NCBI GenBank assembly: GCA_014650015.1
Contig: BMUD01000002.1
Location: forward strand, 304,662 to 368,661
Origin: Streptomyces griseoloalbus
Lineage (GTDB): Bacteria; Actinomycetota; Actinomycetes; Streptomycetales; Streptomycetaceae
Direction of reading: 5' to 3'
DNA: 64,000 nt
The position numbers were made by a program, and so were the translations under genes. Each line of letters opens with the position of its first letter. The first letter of the stretch is position 1. Positions 25,079 through 32,723 of this stretch are shown here, in pieces. The notes beneath the pieces were generated by a model that worked only from the letters and a program-made list of their open reading frames with translations, had not been told where the DNA came from and did no database searches.

Positions 25079-26887
25079 ATGCCCTCAGGACCACCGACGT
25101 CGGGAGTGGGCCGGGTGATCGCCGGCCGCTATCTGCTGCTGCACCGGCTGGGCGGCGGCGGCATGGGGCACGTCTGGCTCGCCCACGACCAGCGGCTGGC
25201 GTGCGAGGTCGCGCTGAAGGAGATCGTGTTCGGCGATCCGGCCGAGCCCGGCCAAGAACGCGAGGCCCGGGTCGCCCGGGCGCGCGCGGAGGCCCGGCAC
25301 GCGGCCGGTCTGCGCGGTCATCCGCACGTGGTGACCGTGCACGACGTGCTGGAGCACGAGGGGCTGCCGTGGATCGTCATGGAGTACGTCGCGGGCGCGG
25401 TCGACCTGCGGGAGCTGCTCGCCCGGAGTGGTCCGCTCGCCCCCGCCGACTGCGCCCGGATCGGGCTGGCGGTGCTGGACGCGTTGACCGCCGGGCACGA
25501 GCGGGGCGTGATGCACCGGGACGTGAAACCGGCGAACATCCTGCTCGCGCCGGACCGCACCGGCTCGCCGTACGGGCGGGTCCTGCTCACCGACTACGGC
25601 ATCTCCGTACAGCCGGACACCGGGGAGACGCGGTACACCATGGCGTCCGTGCTGGTCGGCACCGCGGGCTACCTGGCGCCGGAACGGGCCACCGGCGGCC
25701 CGCCCACGCCCGCGGCCGACCTGTTCTCGCTGGGCTGCACGCTGTACCAGGCGGTGGAAGGCCGCGGGCCGTTCGAGCGGGAGTCCCCCCTGGCGTCGAT
25801 CACCGCGGTGGTCATGGAGGACCCGCTGCCGCCGGTGCGGGCGGGCGCGCTGGAGCCGGTGCTGCGGGGGCTGCTCACCAAGGATCCGGACCTGCGGACG
25901 ACGGCGCGGGAGGTGGAGACCGAGCTGGCGCGGATCGTCACTCCCCAGTCGGACGCGTACGCGCGGACGCAGACGGACCTGGGGTCCCAGCCGCCGTGGG
26001 ACGCCTCCGCGCACCCCGCGCCCCGGCCGGACGCCCACGTCCCCGCCGCCACCGGTACGCGCCGCCGCCCCCGCCCGCACGCCCTGCGCGCCGTCCTCGC
26101 CGGTGGGCTGGGCCTGGTGCTGGCCCTGGGCGGGGCCTGGTACGCCCTGGCCGGCCGGGAGGGCGGCGCCGGCGGGACGGCGGTGCCGTACGGCCGGGCC
26201 GTCGGGCTGGTGAAGCCGCTGAAGGAGGGCGACTGCGTGCTGGCCGACTGGCCCGGCGGCACCCGGTTCACCGGCACGCCCCGGCTGACCGTCGACACCA
26301 CCTGCGCGAACAAGGTGCCCGACGGGCAGGTCGTGGCGTTGGTGGAGGCCGCCTCGGACGAGGAGGCCCGGGAGCGGGGCCCGGCCCACTGCGAGGAGCG
26401 CACGCGGGAGCTGCGCGGCCGGCTGGCGGACGTACGCGGTCTGGCGGTCGTACCGACGGCGGACGGGTTCGAGGCGGCCGGGCGGCGCACCGCCTGTCTG
26501 GTGCTGGGGGCGCACGGACCGGTGTACGGGCCCCTCGGGGAACGGCGCCGGTTCGGGACCGCGTTCGCCGACACCGCGACGATGCAGCGGCGGGACTGCC
26601 TGGACGTGCGGTCCCGGCGGGAGGTCCGGCTGGTGCCGTGCGGCGGGCGGTACGACGAGCAGGTGCTCGGGTTCACCCGGCTGGGCGAGGACGTCACGCT
26701 CGCCGAGGCGCGCACGGAGTCCGACGCGGCGTGCGCGCGGGACGTGCCGCCGCGTGACTACGGCTTCGATCCGTCGGTCCACGAGGCCGGGTCGTGGACC
26801 AGTGAGGGGCCCTGGAAATCCGGCACACATCTCGTCGTGTGCACCGTAAGGCGGCAGAACCGGGGCACCATGGAGGGAGCCGAATGA
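25079..26887 (+). CDS. Membrane-anchored serine/threonine protein kinase
   Basis: A 602-residue Hanks-type kinase. The glycine loop is LGGGGMGHVW (24-33), the ATP lysine is Lys47 in VALKEI, the catalytic loop HRDVKPANI has Asp148, and the metal motif is DYG (172-174) instead of DFG. The activation segment ends in GTAGYLAPE. A Pro-rich linker and one membrane helix (about 337-360) lead to an extracytoplasmic domain of about 240 residues with several cysteines (GDCVLADW, TTCANK, HCEERT, ACLVLG, DCLDVR, VPCGG). These suggest disulfides and possibly septum-formation-type repeats. It has no PASTA domains of its own. The neighbouring lipoprotein has one and may act as its external sensor. Confidence 0.93.
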   Translation: MPSGPPTSGVGRVIAGRYLLLHRLGGGGMGHVWLAHDQRLACEVALKEIVFGDPAEPGQEREARVARARAEARHAAGLRGHPHVVTVHDVLEHEGLPWIVMEYVAGAVDLRELLARSGPLAPADCARIGLAVLDALTAGHERGVMHRDVKPANILLAPDRTGSPYGRVLLTDYGISVQPDTGETRYTMASVLVGTAGYLAPERATGGPPTPAADLFSLGCTLYQAVEGRGPFERESPLASITAVVMEDPLPPVRAGALEPVLRGLLTKDPDLRTTAREVETELARIVTPQSDAYARTQTDLGSQPPWDASAHPAPRPDAHVPAATGTRRRPRPHALRAVLAGGLGLVLALGGAWYALAGREGGAGGTAVPYGRAVGLVKPLKEGDCVLADWPGGTRFTGTPRLTVDTTCANKVPDGQVVALVEAASDEEARERGPAHCEERTRELRGRLADVRGLAVVPTADGFEAAGRRTACLVLGAHGPVYGPLGERRRFGTAFADTATMQRRDCLDVRSRREVRLVPCGGRYDEQVLGFTRLGEDVTLAEARTESDAACARDVPPRDYGFDPSVHEAGSWTSEGPWKSGTHLVVCTVRRQNRGTMEGAE

Positions 26888-26900
26888 GGAGGGTGTTGCG

Positions 26901-27077
26901 ATGCCCGGTTCCACGAACGGTTCGACGTCGACGAAGACCATGGGAGTGCTCACCGTCGGCGGTCTCGTCGCCGTGACGGCCTACACGGTGGCGCTCGGCA
27001 GCAACGGCTGGCTGTGGTTCGGCTGGGTCGTCCTGGGCCTGATCACCCTGGGGATGGTCGCCACACGCAGCACCTGA
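26901..27077 (+). CDS. Small membrane protein downstream of the kinase
   Basis: A 58-residue product: a Ser/Thr/Gly-rich start (MPGSTNGSTSTKTM), then two hydrophobic segments, GVLTVGGLVAVTAYTVAL (about 15-32) and WLWFGWVVLGLITLGMVA (about 37-54). GAGGAGGG lies six bases before the ATG, a strong signal. It begins 13 bases after the kinase stop, so it is probably the third gene of that operon. I do not recognise it and can propose no function beyond a membrane partner. A terminator follows 14 bases after its stop. Confidence 0.75.
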   Translation: MPGSTNGSTSTKTMGVLTVGGLVAVTAYTVALGSNGWLWFGWVVLGLITLGMVATRST

Positions 27078-27091
27078 GGAGCATGTGGGGC

Positions 27092-27120
27092 GGGCGGACT
27101 CACCTCGGGGTGAGCCGCCC
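27092..27120. terminator. Bidirectional terminator
   Basis: GGGCGG (27092-27097) and CTCACC (27099-27104) pair with GGTGAG (27109-27114) and CCGCCC (27115-27120) around a TCGG loop, with one bulged A. It serves both the rightward kinase operon and the leftward histidine kinase gene, whose stop codon lies inside the stem. Confidence 0.85.
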
Positions 27121-28305
27121 GGCCAGATGGACGCCCGGCTGGTACTTCGGCAGCCGGACGGTGATCTTCATGCCCGCGCCCACGGCGGTCTCGATGACCA
27201 GGCCGTGGTCGTCGCCGTAGACCTGACGGAGCCGGTCGTCGACGTTGGAGAGTCCGATGCCGCCGGTGGGGCTGACCTCGCGGGCCAGGATGCGGCGCAG
27301 CAGGCCGGGGTCCATGCCGGCGCCGTCGTCCTCGATGACGACCAGGGCCTCCGCTCCGGCGTCCTGTGCCGTGATCTGGATGTGGCATGTGCCGGCCTTG
27401 CCTTCCAGGCCGTGTTTGACGGCGTTCTCCACGAGCGGCTGGAGGCAGAGGAAGGGCAGGGCGACCGGCAGCACCTCGGGGGCGATCTGCAGGGTCACGG
27501 AGAGGCGGTCGCCGAAGCGTGCCCGCACCAGTGCCAGATAGTGGTCGATGGCGTGGAGTTCGTCGGCGAGCGTGGTGAAGTCGCCGTGCCGGCGGAACGA
27601 GTAGCGGGTGAAGTCGGCGAACTCCAGCAGCAGTTCGCGGGCCCGCTCGGGGTCGGTGCGGACGAACGAGGCGATCACGGCGAGCGAGTTGAAGATGAAG
27701 TGCGGGGAGATCTGGGCCCGCAGCGCCCTGATCTCGGCCTCGATGAGACGGGTGCGGGACTGGTCGAGGTCGGCGAGTTCGAGCTGGACGGAGACCCAGC
27801 GGGCGACCTCCCCGGCGGCCCGGACCAGCACCGCCGACTCGCGGGGCGCGCAGGCGACGAGCGCACCGTGCACCCGGTCGTCGACGGTGAGCGGGGTGAC
27901 GACCGCCCAGCGCACCGCGCAGTCGGGGGTGTCGCAGGTCAGCGGGAAGGCCTCGCCGCGGCCGGTGTCGAGGGGGCCGGTGAGACGTTCCATGATCTCG
28001 GCGCGGTGGTGGGCGCCGGCGCCGTCCCAGGCGAGGACCCGCTCGCGGTCGGTGAGGCACAGGGCGTCCGTGCCCAGCAGGGAGCGCAGTTTGCGGGCGG
28101 ATTTGCCGGCGGCCTCCTCCGTCAGGCCGGCGCGGAGCGGGGGCGTGGCCAGGGAGGCGGTGTGCAGGGTCTCGAAGGTGGCGTGCTCGACGGGGGTGCC
28201 GAGTCCGGCGAGGCTGGTGGGCCGGGCGGTCCGCCGGCCCAGCCAGAACCCGGCGGCCAGCAGGGGCAGGACGGCGACGAGCAGACCGGCGAGGAAACCG
28301 CTCAT
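27100..28305 (-). CDS. LytS-family sensor histidine kinase
   Basis: A 401-residue histidine kinase of the LytS/YehU class. It has an N-terminal membrane helix (about 4-22), a GAF-like sensor region (about 75-190), the phosphoacceptor box ISPHFIFNSL (His near residue 200) and the ATPase boxes LQPLVENAVKHGLEG and GIGLSNVDDRL. It phosphorylates the LytTR regulator encoded upstream in the same operon. Its start overlaps the end of the symporter gene by four bases, so sensor and transporter are made together. The ATG at 28305 has GGAGG eight bases upstream. The open frame runs further into the symporter gene but is a shadow. The likely signal is a small carboxylate, by context. Confidence 0.92.
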   Translation of the reverse strand: MSGFLAGLLVAVLPLLAAGFWLGRRTARPTSLAGLGTPVEHATFETLHTASLATPPLRAGLTEEAAGKSARKLRSLLGTDALCLTDRERVLAWDGAGAHHRAEIMERLTGPLDTGRGEAFPLTCDTPDCAVRWAVVTPLTVDDRVHGALVACAPRESAVLVRAAGEVARWVSVQLELADLDQSRTRLIEAEIRALRAQISPHFIFNSLAVIASFVRTDPERARELLLEFADFTRYSFRRHGDFTTLADELHAIDHYLALVRARFGDRLSVTLQIAPEVLPVALPFLCLQPLVENAVKHGLEGKAGTCHIQITAQDAGAEALVVIEDDGAGMDPGLLRRILAREVSPTGGIGLSNVDDRLRQVYGDDHGLVIETAVGAGMKITVRLPKYQPGVHLAGRLTPR

Positions 28306-30014
28306 GCGGACACCTCCGTACGCAGTTCCTCCGGCAGGTGGAAACGGGCCAGTACCGCGGCCGTTCCGGGCGGCACCCGGCCGGGGGTGGCCAGGGACAC
28401 CAGGATCATGGTGAGGAACCCCAGCGGCACCGACCACAGCGCGGGCCAGGCGAGCAGGGCGTGCAGGGGGCCCTCGCCCGGATAGCCGGCCATGGTCGCG
28501 GCGACGGCGACGAACGCGGAGCCGCCGCCCACCAGCATCCCGGCGGCCGCGCCCGGCGGGGTCAGCCGGCGCCACCAGATGCCGAGGACGAGCAGCGGGC
28601 AGAACGACGAGGCCGACACGGCGAAGGCGAGCCCCACGGCGTCGGCCACCGGCAGTCCCCCGACCAGGGCGCTCGCCCCCAGCGGGACGGCCATCGCGAG
28701 CACGGTGCCGAGCCGGAAGTGCCGTACGCCGCGCGAGGGGAGGACGTCCTGGGTGAGCACGCCCGCCACGGCCATGGTGAGCCCGGAGGCCGTCGACAGG
28801 AAGGCGGCGAAGGCGCCCCCGGCGACCAGCGCGCCGAGGAGGTCGCCGCCCGTTCCTCCGATCATCCGGCCGGGCAGGAGCAGGACGGCGGCGTCCGCGT
28901 CGCCGGTGAGCGTGAGCTCGGGGGCGTACAGGCGGCCCAGCGCGCCGTAGACCGGCGGGAGGAGGTAGAAGGCGCCGATGAGGCCGAGGACCGCGACGGT
29001 GGTGCGGCGGGCGGCGACACCGTGCGGGCTGGTGTAGAAGCGCACCACGACGTGCGGCAGGCCCATGGTGCCGAAGAAGGTGGCGAGGATCAGCCCGTAC
29101 GTGGCGTACAGCGGGCGTTCCTCGCGGGACTCGGCGCGGGAGGGCGACAGGGCGTCGTCGGCGCCGCGCCCGGCGGCGGGGACCTCGGCGCCCTCGGCGA
29201 AGGTGAGCCGGGTGCCGCCGTCGATGCGGTGGGTGCCGACGGGCAGGCGGAGTTCGGTGCCGTCGTGGGCGCGGCCGTCGACGGTTCCGTCCACGGTCAC
29301 GGTGAGCAGCTTGTCGAGGCGGAGGTCGAGGGTGTCGTCGACCAGGACCACCCGCTGTTCGCGGAAGGCGGCCGGCTCGTCGAAGGCGTGGCGGGGGGCT
29401 CCGTCGCTCTGCCAGGCGAGGACCAGGAAGAGGGCGGGGACGAGCAGGGCGGTGAGTTTCAGCCAGTACTGGAAGGCCTGCACGAAGGTGATGCTGCGCA
29501 TGCCGCCCGCGCCGACGATGACGGTCACCACGACGGCGACGATCACCCCGCCGAGCCAGTCGGGCGCGCCGGTGAGCACCGTCAGGGTGAGCCCGGCGCC
29601 CTGGAGCTGCGGCATCAGGTACAGCCAGCCGACGCCGACGACGAAGGCGCCCGCGAGCCGCCGCACCGCGTGCGAGGCGAGCCGGGCCTCGGCGAAGTCG
29701 GGCAGGGTGTAGGCGCCGGAGCGGCGCAGCGGTGCGGCGACGAACAGCAGCAGGACCAGGTAGCCCGCGGTGTAGCCGACCGGGTACCAGAGCATGTCCG
29801 GGCCCTGGACGAGGACGAGTCCCGCGATGCCCAGGAAGGAGGCGGCGGAGAGGTACTCGCCGCTGATGGCGGCGGCGTTGAGGCGGGGGCCGACGGTGCG
29901 GGAGGCGACGTAGAAGTCGGAGGTGGTGCGGGAGACGCGCAGGCCGAAGGCGCCGACGAGGACGGTCGCCAGGACCACGAGTGCGACGGCGGGGACGGCA
30001 TAGGTGTAGTTCAC
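28302..30014 (-). CDS. Cation/acetate-type symporter (SSS family)
   Basis: A 570-residue sodium/solute symporter resembling acetate permease ActP and actinobacterial monocarboxylate carriers. The first helices are typical (TSDFYVASRTVGPRLNAAAISGEYLSAASFLG), followed by about twelve more. Unusually, a soluble insertion of about 100 residues (roughly 235-335, from DGAPRHAFDEP to EERPLYATYG) lies between two helices. It contains beta-like segments and charged stretches. The start is GTG at 30014 with only a weak GGGGA upstream. It is preceded by a DUF485-like partner and followed by the sensor kinase, so carboxylate uptake appears tied to the two-component system. Confidence 0.87.
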   Translation of the reverse strand: MNYTYAVPAVALVVLATVLVGAFGLRVSRTTSDFYVASRTVGPRLNAAAISGEYLSAASFLGIAGLVLVQGPDMLWYPVGYTAGYLVLLLFVAAPLRRSGAYTLPDFAEARLASHAVRRLAGAFVVGVGWLYLMPQLQGAGLTLTVLTGAPDWLGGVIVAVVVTVIVGAGGMRSITFVQAFQYWLKLTALLVPALFLVLAWQSDGAPRHAFDEPAAFREQRVVLVDDTLDLRLDKLLTVTVDGTVDGRAHDGTELRLPVGTHRIDGGTRLTFAEGAEVPAAGRGADDALSPSRAESREERPLYATYGLILATFFGTMGLPHVVVRFYTSPHGVAARRTTVAVLGLIGAFYLLPPVYGALGRLYAPELTLTGDADAAVLLLPGRMIGGTGGDLLGALVAGGAFAAFLSTASGLTMAVAGVLTQDVLPSRGVRHFRLGTVLAMAVPLGASALVGGLPVADAVGLAFAVSASSFCPLLVLGIWWRRLTPPGAAAGMLVGGGSAFVAVAATMAGYPGEGPLHALLAWPALWSVPLGFLTMILVSLATPGRVPPGTAAVLARFHLPEELRTEVSA

Positions 30015-30034
30015 GGTGCTGGTGGTCCCCGGTC

Positions 30035-30391
30035 TCAGCGGTCCTCGACGAGCCGCACGAAGTCGCGTTCGTTGCGTTCGGCGCGGCGCACGTACCAGCG
30101 GGCGAGCAGGACCAGCGGCGGGTACAGCCCGAAGCCGAGGATCGCCCACTCCAGGCGGCCGTCCGGGGCGGCGGCGAAGACCAGCGGCAGCGGTCCTACG
30201 AGCAGGGCGAGGACGGCGAACACGGTCAGGCCGGTGCGCAGCTGGATGCGCATCAGCGAGCGGACGTAGGTGTGGCCGAGGGTGGTCTGCTCGTCGATCT
30301 CGGTGCGCGGACGGTAGTAGCCGGAGGCCTGCCGGGCACGGCGGGGCGGGCCGGTGACGACCACACGGCGTTCGGTCGGTTCCTGAGGCAT
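30035..30391 (-). CDS. DUF485-like small membrane protein, partner of the symporter
   Basis: A 118-residue protein with a basic N-terminus, two membrane helices (about 52-73 and 80-100) and a charged tail. Its size, helix pattern (RIQLRTGLTVFAVLALLVGPLPL, then WAILGFGLYPPLVLLARWYVRRAERNE) and place before an ActP-like symporter match YjcH/DUF485 proteins, which pair with acetate permeases. Their exact role is not settled. It lies between the LytTR regulator (12-base gap) and the symporter (20-base gap). Confidence 0.75.
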   Translation of the reverse strand: MPQEPTERRVVVTGPPRRARQASGYYRPRTEIDEQTTLGHTYVRSLMRIQLRTGLTVFAVLALLVGPLPLVFAAAPDGRLEWAILGFGLYPPLVLLARWYVRRAERNERDFVRLVEDR

Positions 30392-30403
30392 GGCTGCCGC
30401 CCC

Positions 30404-31159
30404 CTAACTCGTGGTCCGGCGCATCAGCAGGTCGCGCAGTTCGCGCGCGTGCCGCCTGCTGACCTGGAGTTCCTCCGAGCCGATCAGGACGCTCACGGTG
30501 CCCGTGTCGAGCCGGAGCTCGGCGATGTGGCGCAGGGCGACCAGATGGCGGCGGTGGATGCGGACGAAGCCGCGGGAGCGCCAGCGCTCCTCCAGGGTGG
30601 ACAGGGGAATGCGTACGAGGTGGCTGCCGCGGTCGGTGTGCAGGCGGGCGTAGTCGCCCTGGGCCTCGACGTGGGTGATGTCGCCGACGGCGACGAAGCG
30701 GGTCACGCCGCCGAGCTCGACGGGTATGTGGTCGGGGTCGGGTTCGTGCACGGGGATGCGCGGGGCGGTGCCGCGCTGGGCGGCGGCCCGGCGCACGGCT
30801 TCGGCCAGCCGCTCCTTGCGCACGGGTTTGAGCACGTAGTCGACGGCCTTGAGGTCGAAGGCCTGGACGGCGAAGTCCTCGTGGGCGGTGACGAACACGA
30901 TGAGCGGCGGCCGGGCGAACCCGGTGAGCAGCCGGGCGAGGTCGAGGCCGTCGAGGCCGGGCATCTGGATGTCGAGGAAGACGACGTCGATGGCCTCGGG
31001 CCCGTCGGGTCCCGACTCCAGGGCGCGATTGATGCGGCGCAGCGCCTCGGTGGCGTCGCCGGCGCCCTCGGCGCCGGCGATGCGCGGGTCCGCGTTCAGC
31101 AGGTACAGCAGTTCCTCCAGCGAGGGACGTTCGTCGTCGACGGCGAGGGCGCGCAGCAT
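30404..31159 (-). CDS. LytTR-family response regulator
   Basis: A 251-residue response regulator. The receiver domain (1-125) carries the acidic pair VDDE, phosphorylatable Asp63 in FLDIQMPG and the KPV switch lysine near residue 107. The LytTR DNA-binding domain (about 150-250) has DITHVEAQGDYARLHT and the basic segment FVRIHRRHLV. It is first in the operon with a DUF485-like protein, a symporter and a LytS kinase. In other bacteria LytS/LytTR pairs control pyruvate and related carboxylate transporters (BtsSR, YpdAB, LytST), which fits. There is no ribosome binding site. TACACT (31173-31168) ends eight bases before the ATG, suggesting a leaderless mRNA. Confidence 0.92.
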   Translation of the reverse strand: MLRALAVDDERPSLEELLYLLNADPRIAGAEGAGDATEALRRINRALESGPDGPEAIDVVFLDIQMPGLDGLDLARLLTGFARPPLIVFVTAHEDFAVQAFDLKAVDYVLKPVRKERLAEAVRRAAAQRGTAPRIPVHEPDPDHIPVELGGVTRFVAVGDITHVEAQGDYARLHTDRGSHLVRIPLSTLEERWRSRGFVRIHRRHLVALRHIAELRLDTGTVSVLIGSEELQVSRRHARELRDLLMRRTTS

Positions 31160-31167
31160 GAACGTGG

Positions 31168-31276
31168 AGTGTAGGGGTGATTCCCACGTCTGGACATGTG
31201 CCGGACAGGGGCGTTCCCGCCGGATACGGTGGTCGGCCGGCGGCGTGGACGACGCCGGCCGGGCGCTGGATACAGT
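31168..31276. promoter_or_regulatory. Divergent promoters of the LytTR and AsnC genes
   Basis: The leftward -10-like box TACACT is at 31173-31168 and the rightward TACAGT at 31271-31276. They end eight and six bases before their start codons, so both mRNAs should be leaderless or nearly so. I see no strong -35 boxes. CGCCGGCCGGCG-like GC palindromes occupy the middle. Confidence 0.5.
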
Positions 31277-31282
31277 GCCCGC

Positions 31283-31786
31283 ATGAACAGCAGGCCCACC
31301 CCGTTCGACGAGCTCGACCGGAAGATCGTCACGGCTCTGATGGCGAACGCCAGGACGTCGTTCGCCGAGATCGGCGCGGCCATCGGCCTGTCGTCGACGG
31401 CGGTCAAGCGCCGGGTCGACCGGCTGCGCGAGACCGGGGTGATCACCGGGTTCACGGCGACGGTGCGGCCGTCGGCGCTGGGCTGGCGCACGGAGGCGTA
31501 TGTCGAGGTGTACTGCGAGGGCGCGGCGCCGCCCCGGCGGCTGGCGGAGGTGGTGCGCAACCATCCGGAGATCGCCGCGGCGATGACGGTGACCGGGGGC
31601 GCGGACGCGCTGCTGCACGTGCGGGCGCGGGACGTGGAGCACTTCGAGGAGGTGCTGGAGCGGATCCGCCAGGAGCCGTTCATCCGCAAGACGATCAGCG
31701 TGATGGTGCTGTCCCATCTGCTGCCGGACAGTCCTGAGGCGGGAGTGAGTCAGCCCGCGCCGGAGGACGCAGCAGACGTGCGCTGA
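31283..31786 (+). CDS. Lrp/AsnC-family regulator
   Basis: A 167-residue Lrp/AsnC protein. A helix-turn-helix spans about 8-55 (FDELDRKIVTALMANARTSFAEIGAAIGLSSTAVKRRVDRL). A RAM ligand-binding domain follows (about 68-145), with MTVTGGADALLHVRARDVEHFEEVLE. Such regulators sense amino acids. It lies 124 bases upstream of the hydrolase-rocD operon in the same direction, so it probably controls arginine or ornithine breakdown. TACAGT ends six bases before the ATG, and no ribosome binding site is present, so the mRNA is probably leaderless. Its C-terminal tail (VSQPAPEDAADVR) is not conserved in the family. Confidence 0.9.
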   Translation: MNSRPTPFDELDRKIVTALMANARTSFAEIGAAIGLSSTAVKRRVDRLRETGVITGFTATVRPSALGWRTEAYVEVYCEGAAPPRRLAEVVRNHPEIAAAMTVTGGADALLHVRARDVEHFEEVLERIRQEPFIRKTISVMVLSHLLPDSPEAGVSQPAPEDAADVR

Positions 31787-31910
31787 ACGGCGCAAACGCG
31801 CAGCATTCCTGCGCGAACACGCAGCTCCCGTTCCTTGTCGCCCGTCTCGGTCGGTTCCTACCGTGGAGGCACCCCCCGTCGGCACCGCATGGAAGCGGAG
31901 GAACCCCTCT

Positions 31911-32723
31911 GTGCCCGACTCCCGTGTGGCGTCCCGGCGGCGATACCTCGTCTGCGAACCCAGACACTTCGCCGTGCGGTACGCGATCAACCCCTGGATG
32001 CGTCCCGACCGACCCGTGGACGTCCCACTCGCCCGGCGTCAGTGGCGGACGCTGGTCGACACATACCGTGACCACGGACATACCGTGGAGAACGTGAAGC
32101 CGGAACCCGGACTGCCCGACATGGTGTTCGCCGCGAACGCGGCGGTCGTCGTCGAGGGCCGCGTCTTCGGCTCCCTTTTCCTCGCGCCCGAGCGGCGCCC
32201 GGAGTCCGTGCCGTACGAGTCCTGGTTCAAGGCCGAGGGCTACGAGGTCCACTACCCCGAGTCGGTGTGCGAGGGCGAGGGCGACCTGGTGCCGGCCGGA
32301 CGCTGGATCCTCGCCGGCACCGGCTTTCGCACCACGCGCCAGGCGCACCGTGAGGTGCAGGAGTTCTTCGGTGTGCCGGTGATCGGCCTGACCCTGGTGG
32401 ATCCGTACTTCTACCACCTGGACACGGCGCTGTTCGTGCTGGACGAGGAGAACATCGCGTACTACCCGGAGGCGTTCTCGCCGGGCAGCCGCGAGGTGCT
32501 CGCCCGGCTGTACCCGGACGCGGTGCTCGCGACGCGCGAGGACGCGATGGCGTTCGGTCTGAACTCCGTCTCCGACGGACGCCATGTGTTCGTCTCGCCG
32601 GGGGCCACGGCCCTCACCGCCCAGCTCGCCGACCGCGGCTACGTCCCCGTCCCCGTCGACCTGTCCGAGTTCCACAAGGCGGGCGGGGGCATCAAGTGCT
32701 GCACTCAGGAGATCCGCTCATGA
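31911..32723 (+). CDS. Guanidino-group hydrolase, dimethylargininase/arginine dihydrolase-like
   Basis: A 270-residue member of the guanidine-modifying enzyme superfamily (five-bladed propeller), usually annotated as dimethylarginine dimethylaminohydrolase. Substrate and catalytic residues are recognisable: Asp70 in LPDMVFAANA, His169 in YHLDTALFV and the catalytic Cys263 in GGGIKCCTQEI. The start is GTG at 31911 with GGAGGA upstream. It shares ATGA with rocD. Dimethylargininase and arginine deiminase would give citrulline, which ornithine aminotransferase cannot use. An arginine dihydrolase of the same superfamily would give ornithine, so coupling to rocD favours that activity. This is inference; the substrate needs testing. 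Confidence 0.82.
   Translation: MPDSRVASRRRYLVCEPRHFAVRYAINPWMRPDRPVDVPLARRQWRTLVDTYRDHGHTVENVKPEPGLPDMVFAANAAVVVEGRVFGSLFLAPERRPESVPYESWFKAEGYEVHYPESVCEGEGDLVPAGRWILAGTGFRTTRQAHREVQEFFGVPVIGLTLVDPYFYHLDTALFVLDEENIAYYPEAFSPGSREVLARLYPDAVLATREDAMAFGLNSVSDGRHVFVSPGATALTAQLADRGYVPVPVDLSEFHKAGGGIKCCTQEIRS

Noticed and set aside
28302-31187. A 961-codon minus-strand frame that would fuse a regulator-like segment to the symporter
   Set aside because: The N-terminal 390 residues are low-complexity Arg/Pro/His sequence antisense or out of frame to the LytTR and DUF485-like genes. The symporter starts at the GTG at 30014.
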